Source: Roseomonas genomospecies 6 (GTDB lineage Bacteria > Pseudomonadota > Alphaproteobacteria > Azospirillales > Azospirillaceae). From it: a DNA stretch of 64,000 nucleotides. Below, piece by piece: positions 44,217 to 53,366 of this stretch. A program made the position numbers and the translations under genes. The DNA lies in the NCBI RefSeq assembly GCF_008365375.1, contig NZ_QOKW01000026.1:1-64000 (forward strand). The letters run 5' to 3'. Below the pieces are notes generated by a model. The model was not told where the DNA came from. It did no database searches and was given only the letters and a program-made list of their open reading frames with translations. Every line of letters starts with the position of its first letter. The stretch's first letter is position 1.

Positions 44217-44549
44217 TCACGACACTTGTCGAGTGGAAAGGCTGAAATTGAGCCCCTGCACGTTGAAATCGACACCGTTGTTCCGGTTCAGGGCGTCGTC
44301 CAGGGACGAGCCGCGGATGATGACCACATACTGCTGGCCGATCATCTGCCCGTTGTACACGGCGGCGAGGCGGATTCCGTTCAGGTAGATGTCGATGTGG
44401 TTCCCGTATTCCTGCCATTGGGACTGGCTCGGACCGAGATAGAACTCCTTGGTGCCCGCCTGGTTGCGCGGGTCGTCGCTGGCCCGGACGATGAGCGTCA
44501 CGGTCATTCCGTAAGGGCTGTGGTTGGTGAACAGCTTTCTGCCTGCCAT
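44217..44549 (-). CDS. Unknown small protein H, paralogue of the next gene
   Basis: 110 residues starting MAGRKLFTNHSPYGMTVTLI. No recognised family. The order of conserved features matches protein I: N-terminal Asn, VTLIVRASDDP, FYLGPSQSQWQEYG, IYLNGIRLAAVYNG, IIRGSSLDDALNRNNGVDF. Mostly short beta-strands are predicted by eye; no signal peptide. It is 26 bp upstream of gene I and 52 bp downstream of gene G. A duplicated small lectin-like or subunit-type beta protein is one possibility, purely from size and strand content. Confidence 0.65.
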   Translation of the reverse strand: MAGRKLFTNHSPYGMTVTLIVRASDDPRNQAGTKEFYLGPSQSQWQEYGNHIDIYLNGIRLAAVYNGQMIGQQYVVIIRGSSLDDALNRNNGVDFNVQGLNFSLSTRQVS

Positions 44550-44601
44550 GCTCGTCTCCCAGTGTGATGCCGCCGCCGAAGCTCTCGATGTGGATTTCAG
44601 G

Positions 44602-46224
44602 TCACGCGCATGCGCCCGTGCAGCCGGCGACCTGATCGACCGACAGCCACAGGTTCGGGGTGTCGCTGCGCGCGGTGCCGGTGCAGCAGGTCACCGACCC
44701 GTCCTCGTGCACGACGCGCAGCCGGTACGGGTAATCCTCGGGGTTCTGCTTGCCGATCACGATGTCGCGGATCGACCGCTCGATGACGACGTCCACCCGC
44801 GGGTTGGACGGCGTGAGCGTGACCGCCTTGCCGGGAAAGATGACGTCCAGTTCGAGGATCTCCGGCGGACCGGCGAAGGCCTTCGGCACCGTGCGCACGG
44901 AAAACCGCGCCGGGTAGGTGCTGTCGGTGACCGTGTCGAGGATGTCGTCGAAGAAGGCCGCCTCCAGATCCTTGGGCAGGCGCCCGTTGAAGTCGATGCG
45001 CTCCTTGTACCGGCCGTCGAGCAGGTCGACGTCGACCCAGCCGCGGAACAGCGGGTTCTCCGGCGCGGTGCTGAAGATCGCCGCCCACAGGGCGCGGAAC
45101 TGCGTGAAATTGAGGGAGATTTCGTTGCGCAGGCCGGCACCGAGGTCGATCGCCGCGTCGGGCTGCACGAGCGGGCTGCTCGCGGTCGCCTGGGCGTTCG
45201 GGAAATACAGCGTGAAGCTGGTCCTCACGGTGTGGGCGTCCTGGAGCGACACCATCCGCGGCGTCACGCCCAGCCTGCCCTTCAGGGCCTGGGCCGCGTT
45301 CTCGATGCGGGCGAAGTCCACCACCGGCAGGCCGTAGACCCGGAAGGTGGCCCGCGCCTGATCGACCGGGGCGTCGCCGTCCGGCAGCGAGAATTGCAGC
45401 AGCGACACCGTCGGCACGCCGGCCGGACCCTTCGCCAGCTCGAAACCCTCCGGCGCGTAGAAGACGCGCGCCGGGTCCTGGTTGTCCTGGTAGTAGTTGT
45501 AGGCGCGGCCCTTCCAATCGACCTGCCATTGCCGGTAGCCGGGAAGCGGCGGCACCGGAATCCGGGCGGTGTAGGTGCCGTCGAGGACGGTGAACTGCTG
45601 CGGGTACTCCGGATCGCCGGAGGAGACCATCGAAAAGAAGGTTCCCGGCGAATCGATCGGGATGCCACCGAAGGCGTCGAGCAGGCCCTGGCGGATCGCC
45701 GCGTCGGACCAGTTCTCGTCGATGAAGGCCTGGGTCTGCTGCGCGGCGAGGTGCAGGCGCTGGGTGATGTCCAGCGCGACGTTGGGCGTGCTGTCGAACA
45801 GGGCCTCGCGCGCCCGCTTCAGGTCGGTGCCGGACAGGACCGTGGTCAGGCGCCACAGGTTGCCGCCTTCACGCGTCGCCGCCATCGGGATGCGCGTGCC
45901 GCCGCCGCTCGCGTCGAGCAGAAGCGTGAAACCGAGGCCGTCGAAATAAGGGCTGGCGGTGCCGACCGTGCCGGCGAGCCCGGTGGGGGGTTCGGCGCTC
46001 AGATACAGGGTCAGCGTCCCGTCGTCCGACAGGTCGGTCCGGAAGGTCTCCCGGCCGCCCGCCGTCTGCACCGCGGTCTGGAAGGCGGGCAGATAGTAGC
46101 GGCCCCCGGCGGCGCTTTCGAGCACCGCCGCGTTCGTCAGGGATGGCAGGGGCGTTATGAGGGCGCTGCCGAGTTCGTGCCGGCGCGCGCGGGATCGTAT
46201 CACTCTGACGACTGGTCTAATCAT
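44602..46224 (-). CDS. Unknown beta-rich protein G (540 aa)
   Basis: ATG 46224 follows AAGGAG by six bases; a GTG at 46239 is upstream of that site. The protein is rich in strands and has features such as AVLESAAGGRYYLPAFQTAV, DDGTLTLYLSAEPPT, VLDGTYTARIPVPPLPGYRQWQVDWKGRAYNYYQDNQ and ENPLFRGWVDVDLLDGRYKERIDFN, here only indicated. There is a conserved-looking double Cys near the end (VTCCTGTARSD, GCTGACA). No signal peptide, TM or catalytic motif is recognised. It starts 8 bp inside gene F. Its fold seems to be repeated beta-sandwiches, like genes C-E. Confidence 0.65.
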   Translation of the reverse strand: MIRPVVRVIRSRARRHELGSALITPLPSLTNAAVLESAAGGRYYLPAFQTAVQTAGGRETFRTDLSDDGTLTLYLSAEPPTGLAGTVGTASPYFDGLGFTLLLDASGGGTRIPMAATREGGNLWRLTTVLSGTDLKRAREALFDSTPNVALDITQRLHLAAQQTQAFIDENWSDAAIRQGLLDAFGGIPIDSPGTFFSMVSSGDPEYPQQFTVLDGTYTARIPVPPLPGYRQWQVDWKGRAYNYYQDNQDPARVFYAPEGFELAKGPAGVPTVSLLQFSLPDGDAPVDQARATFRVYGLPVVDFARIENAAQALKGRLGVTPRMVSLQDAHTVRTSFTLYFPNAQATASSPLVQPDAAIDLGAGLRNEISLNFTQFRALWAAIFSTAPENPLFRGWVDVDLLDGRYKERIDFNGRLPKDLEAAFFDDILDTVTDSTYPARFSVRTVPKAFAGPPEILELDVIFPGKAVTLTPSNPRVDVVIERSIRDIVIGKQNPEDYPYRLRVVHEDGSVTCCTGTARSDTPNLWLSVDQVAGCTGACA

Positions 46225-47230
46225 GGCGTGCTCCTTCACCCGGCGTTCCGGGAGGGCGGAAGGTGATCTGGAGGGTCGGGGCGGCGGCCCCGTCGATGAC
46301 GAAGGCGATGATGTTGTGGACGTCGGTGTGGGCGTCGGCGTCTGGTGGCCCTTCGGCCAGGGGTGCCGTCAGCGCCTCGTAAGGCCCGAGGTCGATGTTC
46401 CGGACGGCGGCGCGCCGGAGGATCTGCCGCCGGATCGCCCGGTCGTCGCCGACCAGATCGGCGGCGAAGGCGAACAGCGAGAAGACCGGCGCCCGTCCAT
46501 GCCGGTCCAGGCGGTAGCTGAAGCCGAGCCGGGCGTCGGGCAGCGCCCCGCCGGGATGGCGGAACTCGAACGCGTCGACCAGCGCGATCAGCTCCGCCGC
46601 GCGCCGCTCCAGGCCGACCTCCGCCATGATCCGCTCCAGCCACGCGGCCGGCATGCCGTGGCGCGGCATCTCGAAGTAGACCTCGCGACGGCCGCCCTCG
46701 CCGCTGCCCTCGATATGGGTGCCTTCGAATCCGGCAAGCGTCGGGGACAGGCGCCGGTCGCCGCCGCCGGGCCATGGCACGGTCCAACCGCCCGACGCCC
46801 CCGATGCGGCGCCGGGGGGCGTCTCGACGTAGATCTTGAAGCCCGGCGGGCGGCCCGCGCGATGGCGGACGCCCAGCCATGCGCCCCAGCGCAGGGGGCC
46901 GCCCGGCTCCCATCCGTCGAGCGCCGGGCAGGCCCATGCGGGGTCCAGGACGCGGATGCGGTCCCGGATGCGCGCGAGCCGGGTCTCCACCGGCCCGCCG
47001 ATGTCCACCGTGTAGCGGAGATCGGCGCCGGAGCAGGAAAACTCCACCGGTCCGCCGCCCATGTTCAGGGGCGCCGCCTCGGAGGGTGGAACCGGGACGT
47101 GGCCGTCGAACAGGACGGCCAGCGTCCGCGCGGCCTCCGGCGCCACGTCCGGCGCGCCGGCGCGGATCGCGCGGATCGCGCCGGCGGCTTCCGTCGGCAA
47201 GCCGTCATCCAGGGCCGGGGTCCTCGTCAT
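46217..47230 (-). CDS. Unknown protein F (337 aa), weak ABBA-prenyltransferase-like pattern
   Basis: Not recognised with confidence. It contains a series of evenly spaced strand pairs: DLRYTVDIGGP, PPGFKIYVETPPG, GRREVYFEMPRHG, ARLGFSYRLDRHGRAPVFSLFAF and TLQITFRPPGT. The spacing of aromatic-K/R-rich strands separated by helices resembles aromatic prenyltransferases of the ABBA fold (NphB, DMATS), whose strands line a barrel. Length (337) fits that class. No Asp-rich motif is needed in that fold, so sequence alone cannot decide. It is packed between E and G with 1- and 8-bp contacts, the only gene of the operon that looks like a possible enzyme. Confidence 0.5.
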   Translation of the reverse strand: MTRTPALDDGLPTEAAGAIRAIRAGAPDVAPEAARTLAVLFDGHVPVPPSEAAPLNMGGGPVEFSCSGADLRYTVDIGGPVETRLARIRDRIRVLDPAWACPALDGWEPGGPLRWGAWLGVRHRAGRPPGFKIYVETPPGAASGASGGWTVPWPGGGDRRLSPTLAGFEGTHIEGSGEGGRREVYFEMPRHGMPAAWLERIMAEVGLERRAAELIALVDAFEFRHPGGALPDARLGFSYRLDRHGRAPVFSLFAFAADLVGDDRAIRRQILRRAAVRNIDLGPYEALTAPLAEGPPDADAHTDVHNIIAFVIDGAAAPTLQITFRPPGTPGEGARHD

Positions 47231-47231
47231 G

Positions 47232-49280
47232 TCACAGGGCCGACTTGACGCTGACCGTCCTGCCGCCCGACGCGGACGGGACGCTGTAGGTCTCCCCGTC
47301 CATCGGAGTCACCTCGTAGCTGAACTTGAGCTGGCTCGCCCGCAGCGGCTTCAGCGTCGGCACGATGCGCGTCACCGTCTGCCTGTTCTCCAGGGTGAAG
47401 GCGTCCTCCCATTGGAAGTCGCCGTCCTGGTAGAAGAGCACGACATCGGCGCTCTCCTCGGCGAAGCCGGCCTTGAAGGCGACGGGGACATGGCCGGCGA
47501 AGCGGTCGTAGATGACGATCTGCCGTTTGTCCAAGGCGGTTTCCGGGCCGCGGGCGTGAAGCACCCGGGTGCCCTTGCGCAGTTCGACCTTGTACTGGAT
47601 GGGCTCGTTCCGGAAGGCGGCGTCGTTGCGGATCTTCAGCGTCTGGGCCGTGTCCTTGCCGCTCAGGAAGACGACGCGCTTCTCGCCCGTCCACCTCCGG
47701 CTGGTCAGCGTGACCACCACTTGGTTGGCGTCCTCCCACACGAAATCGCTGTCGAGCAGGACGTCGAGCCGAAGGAATTCGACGACGGCTTCCGGCATCG
47801 CGGGGATCAGGCCGCGGTCCTGCCGGCCGCTGACCGAATACTGGTGGGTCTCGGCGCTCCAGTCGCCACCCGGCTTGAAGACGTAATCGACGGTGTAGGC
47901 AACGTCCGCCGAGCCGCGCGCGTCGTACTGGAAGGGCAGCGGGTTGGCGCCGCTCACCTTGCCGTCGTCGAGGGTGATGGTGCAGGTGGTCTGCTTGTTC
48001 GGCGGCGCGTCGGCGGGGTAGCGGGCGTGCACGTTGATCGCCTGCAGGCCGGCGTCGGTCAGGTCGGCGGCCGGGGGCAGGGCCACCGTCACGTTGTAGG
48101 GCCGCCCGAAGGGGTCCTGGGAACGGTTGACCTGCGTGACGTGGCTGGCGGGATTATCCAAACCTTCCAGCACCAGGGACTGGGGCAGGACGACGGTGGG
48201 CCGCGCCTTCATCTCCGAGTAGTAGAAGTCGATCGTGTTGACCTGCTGCCCATGGTAGATGGCGGCGCGGATGCTGACCTTGGGAATGAGGAAGGTCGCG
48301 GTCTTGACGAGTTCCTTGCCCGCGCTGTCGGCCTCTTCCCCTTGCAGGCCCTCGCTTTCGGCCTGCTCGGCGGCGGCGTCCTCAATCGCGCGGGTGGTTT
48401 CGATGGCCTCGGCCACCTGCGGGGCCTCCGACACCGGCTTCCAGTCGCTGCTGTTGTCGAGCTGCACCTGGAAGAAGTTGGCGATGAAATAGTCGATCAG
48501 GAACTGCATCGCCCACTTCTGGCCCTCCTCCTCCTCGCCGGTGAAGTTGATGACCTCGATGTTGATGCCGGCGTCCTGCATGATGCGTTGCAGGTGCCCG
48601 TTGACGCCGACGTCGAGCAGCAGGGCCTGCAGCGGAATCTGGCCGCCGATGCTGATCTGGAAATCGGAAACCACCTTCTCGAACGACCCGGTGGCCCGGA
48701 ACGTCACCGACGGCCGCATGGAGAGGAATTCCAGGCGGTAGAGCGCGGCGATCATGTTGGAGCGGCTGAGGATCGCCTCCTTCATCGCCGCGGCGAGCCG
48801 GCCTTCCTTGGTGAACTTGACGGAGCAGACGGCGGCGTTGTCGCCGACCAGCGACGAGGAGCCCGCCGACCACACGACCTGTTCCGTGCTCTGGTAGAGC
48901 ACCGAGGGGTTCGCCTCGCTGGCACCGGCGGCCTGCGTGGCGAGCGGCCCGAGGACCGAGAAGTTCACCGCGCCGGATTTGTAGGGAACGGTCGCCAGAT
49001 TGATCTTGGAGGCGCTGATTCCGGTGCGCCCGGCGATCTCGCCGCGGATCTTCTCCAGGGTCGCGGGCGGCACGGCCGTGTTGACCTCGAAGTTGAGGAA
49101 GCCGGTCCCCTCCGCGTCGGCGGCGGAGTCGGTGTACCAGAGGTAGGACAGGACCTTGCGCCGGTCCCGCTCGGCCAGACGCACCCGGCCCGGGATGTAC
49201 CAGTACTGGAAGGGAGACGCGTGGTCCGGATAGACGTCGACGCCGTCGACGGTGTACTTCGTGGAGCCGATCAGCAGCAT
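47232..49280 (-). CDS. Unknown beta-rich protein E (682 aa)
   Basis: No known family recognised. Residues ~20-60 (FQYWYIPGRVRLAERDRR) match the N-terminal aromatic/Pro segment of C and D. Residues ~139-208 hold the shared module (SSLVGDNAAVCSVKF, then ALYRLEFLSMRPSVTF and EKVVSDF). A charged helical linker (EAPQVAEAIETTRAIEDAAAEQAESE) separates it from C-terminal repeated beta domains (VFKPGGDWSAETHQYSVSG, FVWEDANQVVVTLTS). Cytoplasmic by lack of signal or TM. It abuts D and F with one-base gaps. Confidence 0.65.
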   Translation of the reverse strand: MLLIGSTKYTVDGVDVYPDHASPFQYWYIPGRVRLAERDRRKVLSYLWYTDSAADAEGTGFLNFEVNTAVPPATLEKIRGEIAGRTGISASKINLATVPYKSGAVNFSVLGPLATQAAGASEANPSVLYQSTEQVVWSAGSSSLVGDNAAVCSVKFTKEGRLAAAMKEAILSRSNMIAALYRLEFLSMRPSVTFRATGSFEKVVSDFQISIGGQIPLQALLLDVGVNGHLQRIMQDAGINIEVINFTGEEEEGQKWAMQFLIDYFIANFFQVQLDNSSDWKPVSEAPQVAEAIETTRAIEDAAAEQAESEGLQGEEADSAGKELVKTATFLIPKVSIRAAIYHGQQVNTIDFYYSEMKARPTVVLPQSLVLEGLDNPASHVTQVNRSQDPFGRPYNVTVALPPAADLTDAGLQAINVHARYPADAPPNKQTTCTITLDDGKVSGANPLPFQYDARGSADVAYTVDYVFKPGGDWSAETHQYSVSGRQDRGLIPAMPEAVVEFLRLDVLLDSDFVWEDANQVVVTLTSRRWTGEKRVVFLSGKDTAQTLKIRNDAAFRNEPIQYKVELRKGTRVLHARGPETALDKRQIVIYDRFAGHVPVAFKAGFAEESADVVLFYQDGDFQWEDAFTLENRQTVTRIVPTLKPLRASQLKFSYEVTPMDGETYSVPSASGGRTVSVKSAL

Positions 49281-49281
49281 G

Positions 49282-51090
49282 TCAGGTTTCCTCTTCCGGG
49301 AGTTCGTTGCGGTCCGACACCGCGATGCGGGGGCCGGCGCCGGCGATGGTGGGGCCGGGGGCGGTGCCGCCGGCCGTCAGGACCAGGGTCGTGCGGCAGG
49401 AGAGCGTGCCGTCGTCCGTGAACCAGTAGGTGAAGGCCGCCCGTGGAGCGGCCGCGGTCAGGGCGATCTTCTGGGACGGGTCCCAGATCTGGAAGGCGCG
49501 CCCGCCCCTGGGGGTCACGGCGATCGTCCGGCAGCGCCCCCAGTCCACGCTGGGCGACGCCGCGAAGGTGACGCGGCGCTGCCGCAAGGGGTTCAGGAAG
49601 ATGGCCGTGCCCGAGGGAAAGCCGCCTTCCGTGTGGAGCATTCCGTTGACGGCCTTGTGGACCGCCTCGAACCACACCTCGTCCAGATCGACCGGCGCCG
49701 GCGCGAACAGCTCCATCGTCCCGGAAGGCCGCGCCCCGTTCAGGATCAGCGTGGCCGGAGACACGTCGATCCCATCGATCCCGTCGATCCCGCAAAGACG
49801 GACGGTGACGGACCGGATCAGGCGCCAGGGGAAATCGTCGGCCACGGTGACGTGGTAGCGGCGGAACGTGTAGAAGGCCGACGGCAGGATGTCGACGAAG
49901 GCCTGGTCGCGCCGGATGGCGGCGGCGCCGGTGGCCGATGCCCGGCCTTCCCCCACGAAGTCCAGGTCGCAGCTGCAGGAGTATTCGACCGGCCGGTAGG
50001 GGTTGTGGGGCAGGCTGACCCGCCACTCCCCGCCGCCCCGCGCGCCGAACACGCGGGCCGAGGGCTGGATGGCGGCGGGAGTGACGGAGAGACTGAGCGC
50101 CTCCAGCGGGTCGCCGTCGAACGGCCCGTGGCAGCGGATCGTGACGTCCTGCAGGAAGCTTCCCGACGTCGGCAACTCGACCACCGGCCTGCTGCTCAGC
50201 GCGTCGGCCAGATCGGTCAGCGCGCCCTGGACGTGGATCGAACGGGCGACGGCGGCACGCATGGTCATGTTGAGGTCCAGCTTCCGCGTGTAGGTCTGGA
50301 TCTCATGCAGCGTGCTGGAGGAATAGCCGATCTCCCAGCCGCCGTCGTCGTCCCCGGTCGGGCGGGTGAAGGCCGGCAACGGCGTCAGCAGGGCCTTCAG
50401 GCTTTGCAGGAAAGCCCGCTTCAGCGCCGTGGGCGGTTCCTCCTCGCGCTCGTCGATGAAGATGATCTCGATCGCGCCGCTGTGGCGCAATTCCTCGAAG
50501 GTTTCGATCTTCTCGACGCTGAAGAAGAGCAGGCCGGCCTTCTTCTTCTTCTGGAGCCAGTCGCGGAAGCGTTCCTCGTCGAACCGGATGGAGAAGCTGT
50601 AGGCCGGACGCAGGGCCTCGAACCTCAGATCGTAGACGACCGAGATCGGCACCGACAACGGGTCGTCCAGGGAATGCTTCAGGAGCAGATACTGCTCCGT
50701 CGTCAGGCCCAGGCAGACGACCGCGCTGTTGTCGTTGAGAAGGGACGGCACCGTGTGGACCGGATCGCCCCCGATGATCGCCGCCGTGACCGTGCCGGAC
50801 AGCCAGGGCACGGGGCTGAGCTGGGCGCCGGGGGTCCGGCGCCGCAGCGTCCCGAGCGCGGTGGCGAGTTCCGCCGGGTCGGGCGCCAGATCGACCACGA
50901 AGGACAGCATGCCCGCCTGTCCGTCCCGCGGCCGGTCGTAACGCACCAGGGTGAAGCGGTGTCCGTCCGCGTCGCGGGCGATGCGTGGCCGGGTCGCCGC
51001 GTAATAGAACTGCTCGGGCACGGCGGAGTCCCCATAGAGAAGGAGCCCCTCGGCACCGGCGAGTTCGATGATGTGGTCGTCGGTCAGCAT
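49282..51090 (-). CDS. Unknown beta-rich protein D (602 aa)
   Basis: The start is ATG 51090 (MLTDDHIIELAGAEGLLLYG); the open frame extends further but only into gene C. It has the N-terminal segment FYYAATRPRIARDADGHRF and the shared module at residues ~114-180 (PSLLNDNSAVVCLGL, ISVVYDLRFEALRPAYSF, RFRDWL). A Lys-rich helix KKKKAG follows, then beta-rich repeats with HNPYRPVEYSCSCDLDFVG and a C-terminal GRAFQIWDPSQKIALTAAAPRA. No signal peptide and no known catalytic motif. Spaced 14 bp from C. Confidence 0.65.
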   Translation of the reverse strand: MLTDDHIIELAGAEGLLLYGDSAVPEQFYYAATRPRIARDADGHRFTLVRYDRPRDGQAGMLSFVVDLAPDPAELATALGTLRRRTPGAQLSPVPWLSGTVTAAIIGGDPVHTVPSLLNDNSAVVCLGLTTEQYLLLKHSLDDPLSVPISVVYDLRFEALRPAYSFSIRFDEERFRDWLQKKKKAGLLFFSVEKIETFEELRHSGAIEIIFIDEREEEPPTALKRAFLQSLKALLTPLPAFTRPTGDDDGGWEIGYSSSTLHEIQTYTRKLDLNMTMRAAVARSIHVQGALTDLADALSSRPVVELPTSGSFLQDVTIRCHGPFDGDPLEALSLSVTPAAIQPSARVFGARGGGEWRVSLPHNPYRPVEYSCSCDLDFVGEGRASATGAAAIRRDQAFVDILPSAFYTFRRYHVTVADDFPWRLIRSVTVRLCGIDGIDGIDVSPATLILNGARPSGTMELFAPAPVDLDEVWFEAVHKAVNGMLHTEGGFPSGTAIFLNPLRQRRVTFAASPSVDWGRCRTIAVTPRGGRAFQIWDPSQKIALTAAAPRAAFTYWFTDDGTLSCRTTLVLTAGGTAPGPTIAGAGPRIAVSDRNELPEEET

Positions 51091-51104
51091 GCCCGCCCCG
51101 CCGG

Positions 51105-53300
51105 TCAGAAGTTGGAGAGCGAGTCCTTGGAGACGGTGATCTCGAAGCCGGCGTTGACATCTCCGATCGTGCCGCCGCTCAGGTCCTTCAGATCGGTCGC
51201 CCCCGCGCTGGTGGTGACGCGAGCCCTGGTCACCCGGAACGACGACGGGATGTCGCGGAAGCCGGGCACCTTCCACACCGGCTCGTTGGGCTTCATGGTG
51301 GCGGCGTCGAGCGTGACCGTGTGGACGAAGGTCCGATCCGGTCCGGTGCTCTTGAAGACGTACTCCATGCGCAGTTGGGCTTTGGTCACGCCCGGATCGA
51401 GGGCGACGTGAACCTCGTAGGTCGCGTCGCCCAGCGGGTTGACCAGGATGATCTCGGCGTTGCCGTCCTTCAGCCTCCTCTGCCGCGGGATGTCGACGAA
51501 CGGGGCGCCGGTGTTCAGGTTGAGCGTGAGCTGGTGGCCCACCATCCCCTCCATCGCCTTGCCGAACGGCTGGACGATGGAAATCACCTCGTTCCTCACG
51601 AGCGTGACGCGCTTTTCCCAATCGCCGTAGCTGAGGGTGACGTACGCGCTGCCGATGATGTCCCAGGGCAGATCGGTGCTGTCCAGCTTGACGCTGAGAA
51701 CGCCCAGATCGACGTCGGAAAGATTGAGGTAATTCCGGTTTCTGCTGTCGTCGCCGTTGTTCCGCACCGCCCCGGACGCCTGAAGGGAGCGGGTTCCGTC
51801 GGAATAGGTGATGAGATACTCGTACTCCATATCCTTGTTCGGGGACTGCTTGCTGAAGGTTCCCTTCAGCTTCGGCGCCAGGGGCTGGCTGCCCTGCGCC
51901 TTCTGGGGGGTGGGCGTCACGTATTCGAGGATGGTGACTTCCTTGCCGGACTCGTCGCGCAGCCGTTCATTGGCGTAGGAGAGCTGGGTGACGACGAAGC
52001 GCTCGACCTTCTGGTTGGCCATACGCCCGAAGCTGGGCGGGTTGACCGTCACGTCGGCGTGGAAGTAGGGAGTCTTGTTCAGGTCGATGAGGTGGAAGTA
52101 GTTGGTCAGCTCGGCTTGCGGAACCAGCTTCTCCAGCTTGGCGAGCTGTCCCTGCGGGGTCTTGGCGACCTCGATGGCCTTGGTCAGCTTGTAGGTGCGG
52201 GTCTGCTTGCTGCCGCGTTCGAGCTTGTGCAGCCCTTCGATGGTCAGATCCTCGAGCTTGACGTCCGGGATCTGCGTCTGGACCATGTTCTCGAGCTGGC
52301 TCGCGGCCCATGTGGTGAGGATCTCCTCGACGCTCTTCTTGTCGTCCTTGGAGGCCACCGACGGCAGCGTGATGTCGATCGTGCCGTCGCTGAAGTTGTT
52401 GTAGGTTTCGCCGCGCTTCACCGCCTGGTAGTGGGTTCCCCAGGTTCCCCGGCGGATGTTGTATCCGACCTCGAGCTTGGCATAGATCGCCTTGTCGAGC
52501 GTCACGACCGCCTTGGCGTGGGGCAGCAGACCTTCGAAGCTGACGTTGTAGACGACGGAGATGATGCTGTCGCCGCCCTTCTGGGCGTCGTAGCCGTCCG
52601 GTTGCGAGCCCTTGTCCAGCTTGGGGCCGCCCAGACCGTGCCAGAAGAGGTTCGCGCCGATTTCCTTGAGGTTGAAGGTGACGACCGCGGCGTTGCTGTT
52701 GACCAGGGAGGGGGTCGTCTTCAGCTCGCCGCTCGACACCTCGGGCTTGTTTTCGATGTAGTTCTGCTCGCCGGCGAAGGCCTTGACCGTGACGCTTCCC
52801 TTGGTGAAGGGGATCGGACGGATGTCGATGGCGTCGCGGTTCGGAAGGAACTGTGCCCAGTCGCGGTTCGGGTCGAAGCCCGCCTTCTTGGACGCCGCGA
52901 CCTCGTCGGTGTAGCCGAGTTCGCCCTTCAACTGCGTCACGCGCTCGGTCTCGCCCGCCACCATCGCCTGACAGAGCTGAAAGGTGAGCTGGGCGATCTT
53001 CCTCATCGTGGGGTTGTTGTTCACCGCCGCCGCGAGCTGGTCGCGAACCCCCTGAACGTTCATGTCCGGCATCGGAAGCGCGAGGGTCATCGTGCAGATG
53101 CCGCCCGGCGTGGCGCCGCCGCCGAAATACCAGGTCATGTTGAAGCTCGGCTTCCCTTCCGAATTGAGAAAGAAATCCGGGCGCTCCGCCATGGCATAAT
53201 AGAGATTCTGATCTTCGTCATCGGGGAACAGGGTGTAATTGTTCTTGCTGCTCCCAACGGGGACGTTGTTGACCGATATGGCGGGAGAGATCTTGAGCAT
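51105..53300 (-). CDS. Unknown beta-rich protein C (731 aa)
   Basis: The clearest member of the paralogous set. Residues ~30-60 read LYYAMAERPDFFLNSEGKP, and the shared module spans ~197-280 (PSLVNSNAAVVTFNL, ISVVYNVSFEGLLPHAKAVV, YAKLEV). A Lys/Glu-rich middle (LTKAIEVAKTPQGQLAKLEKL) leads to repeated beta domains (EYEYLITYSDGTRSLQASG, LPWDIIGSAYVTLSYGDWEKRV, DATYEVHVALDPGVTKAQL). No signal peptide or TM. Codon use looks like the neighbouring genes. Function unknown; a structural or scaffold role is suggested by size and lack of catalytic motifs. Confidence 0.7.
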   Translation of the reverse strand: MLKISPAISVNNVPVGSSKNNYTLFPDDEDQNLYYAMAERPDFFLNSEGKPSFNMTWYFGGGATPGGICTMTLALPMPDMNVQGVRDQLAAAVNNNPTMRKIAQLTFQLCQAMVAGETERVTQLKGELGYTDEVAASKKAGFDPNRDWAQFLPNRDAIDIRPIPFTKGSVTVKAFAGEQNYIENKPEVSSGELKTTPSLVNSNAAVVTFNLKEIGANLFWHGLGGPKLDKGSQPDGYDAQKGGDSIISVVYNVSFEGLLPHAKAVVTLDKAIYAKLEVGYNIRRGTWGTHYQAVKRGETYNNFSDGTIDITLPSVASKDDKKSVEEILTTWAASQLENMVQTQIPDVKLEDLTIEGLHKLERGSKQTRTYKLTKAIEVAKTPQGQLAKLEKLVPQAELTNYFHLIDLNKTPYFHADVTVNPPSFGRMANQKVERFVVTQLSYANERLRDESGKEVTILEYVTPTPQKAQGSQPLAPKLKGTFSKQSPNKDMEYEYLITYSDGTRSLQASGAVRNNGDDSRNRNYLNLSDVDLGVLSVKLDSTDLPWDIIGSAYVTLSYGDWEKRVTLVRNEVISIVQPFGKAMEGMVGHQLTLNLNTGAPFVDIPRQRRLKDGNAEIILVNPLGDATYEVHVALDPGVTKAQLRMEYVFKSTGPDRTFVHTVTLDAATMKPNEPVWKVPGFRDIPSSFRVTRARVTTSAGATDLKDLSGGTIGDVNAGFEITVSKDSLSNF

Positions 53301-53366
53301 GATGTTCTCCGAACTGTTCAGATGGGTGGCTGAGTTTTGAGGGATGCGGCGGTCCGGAGGCGGGCG

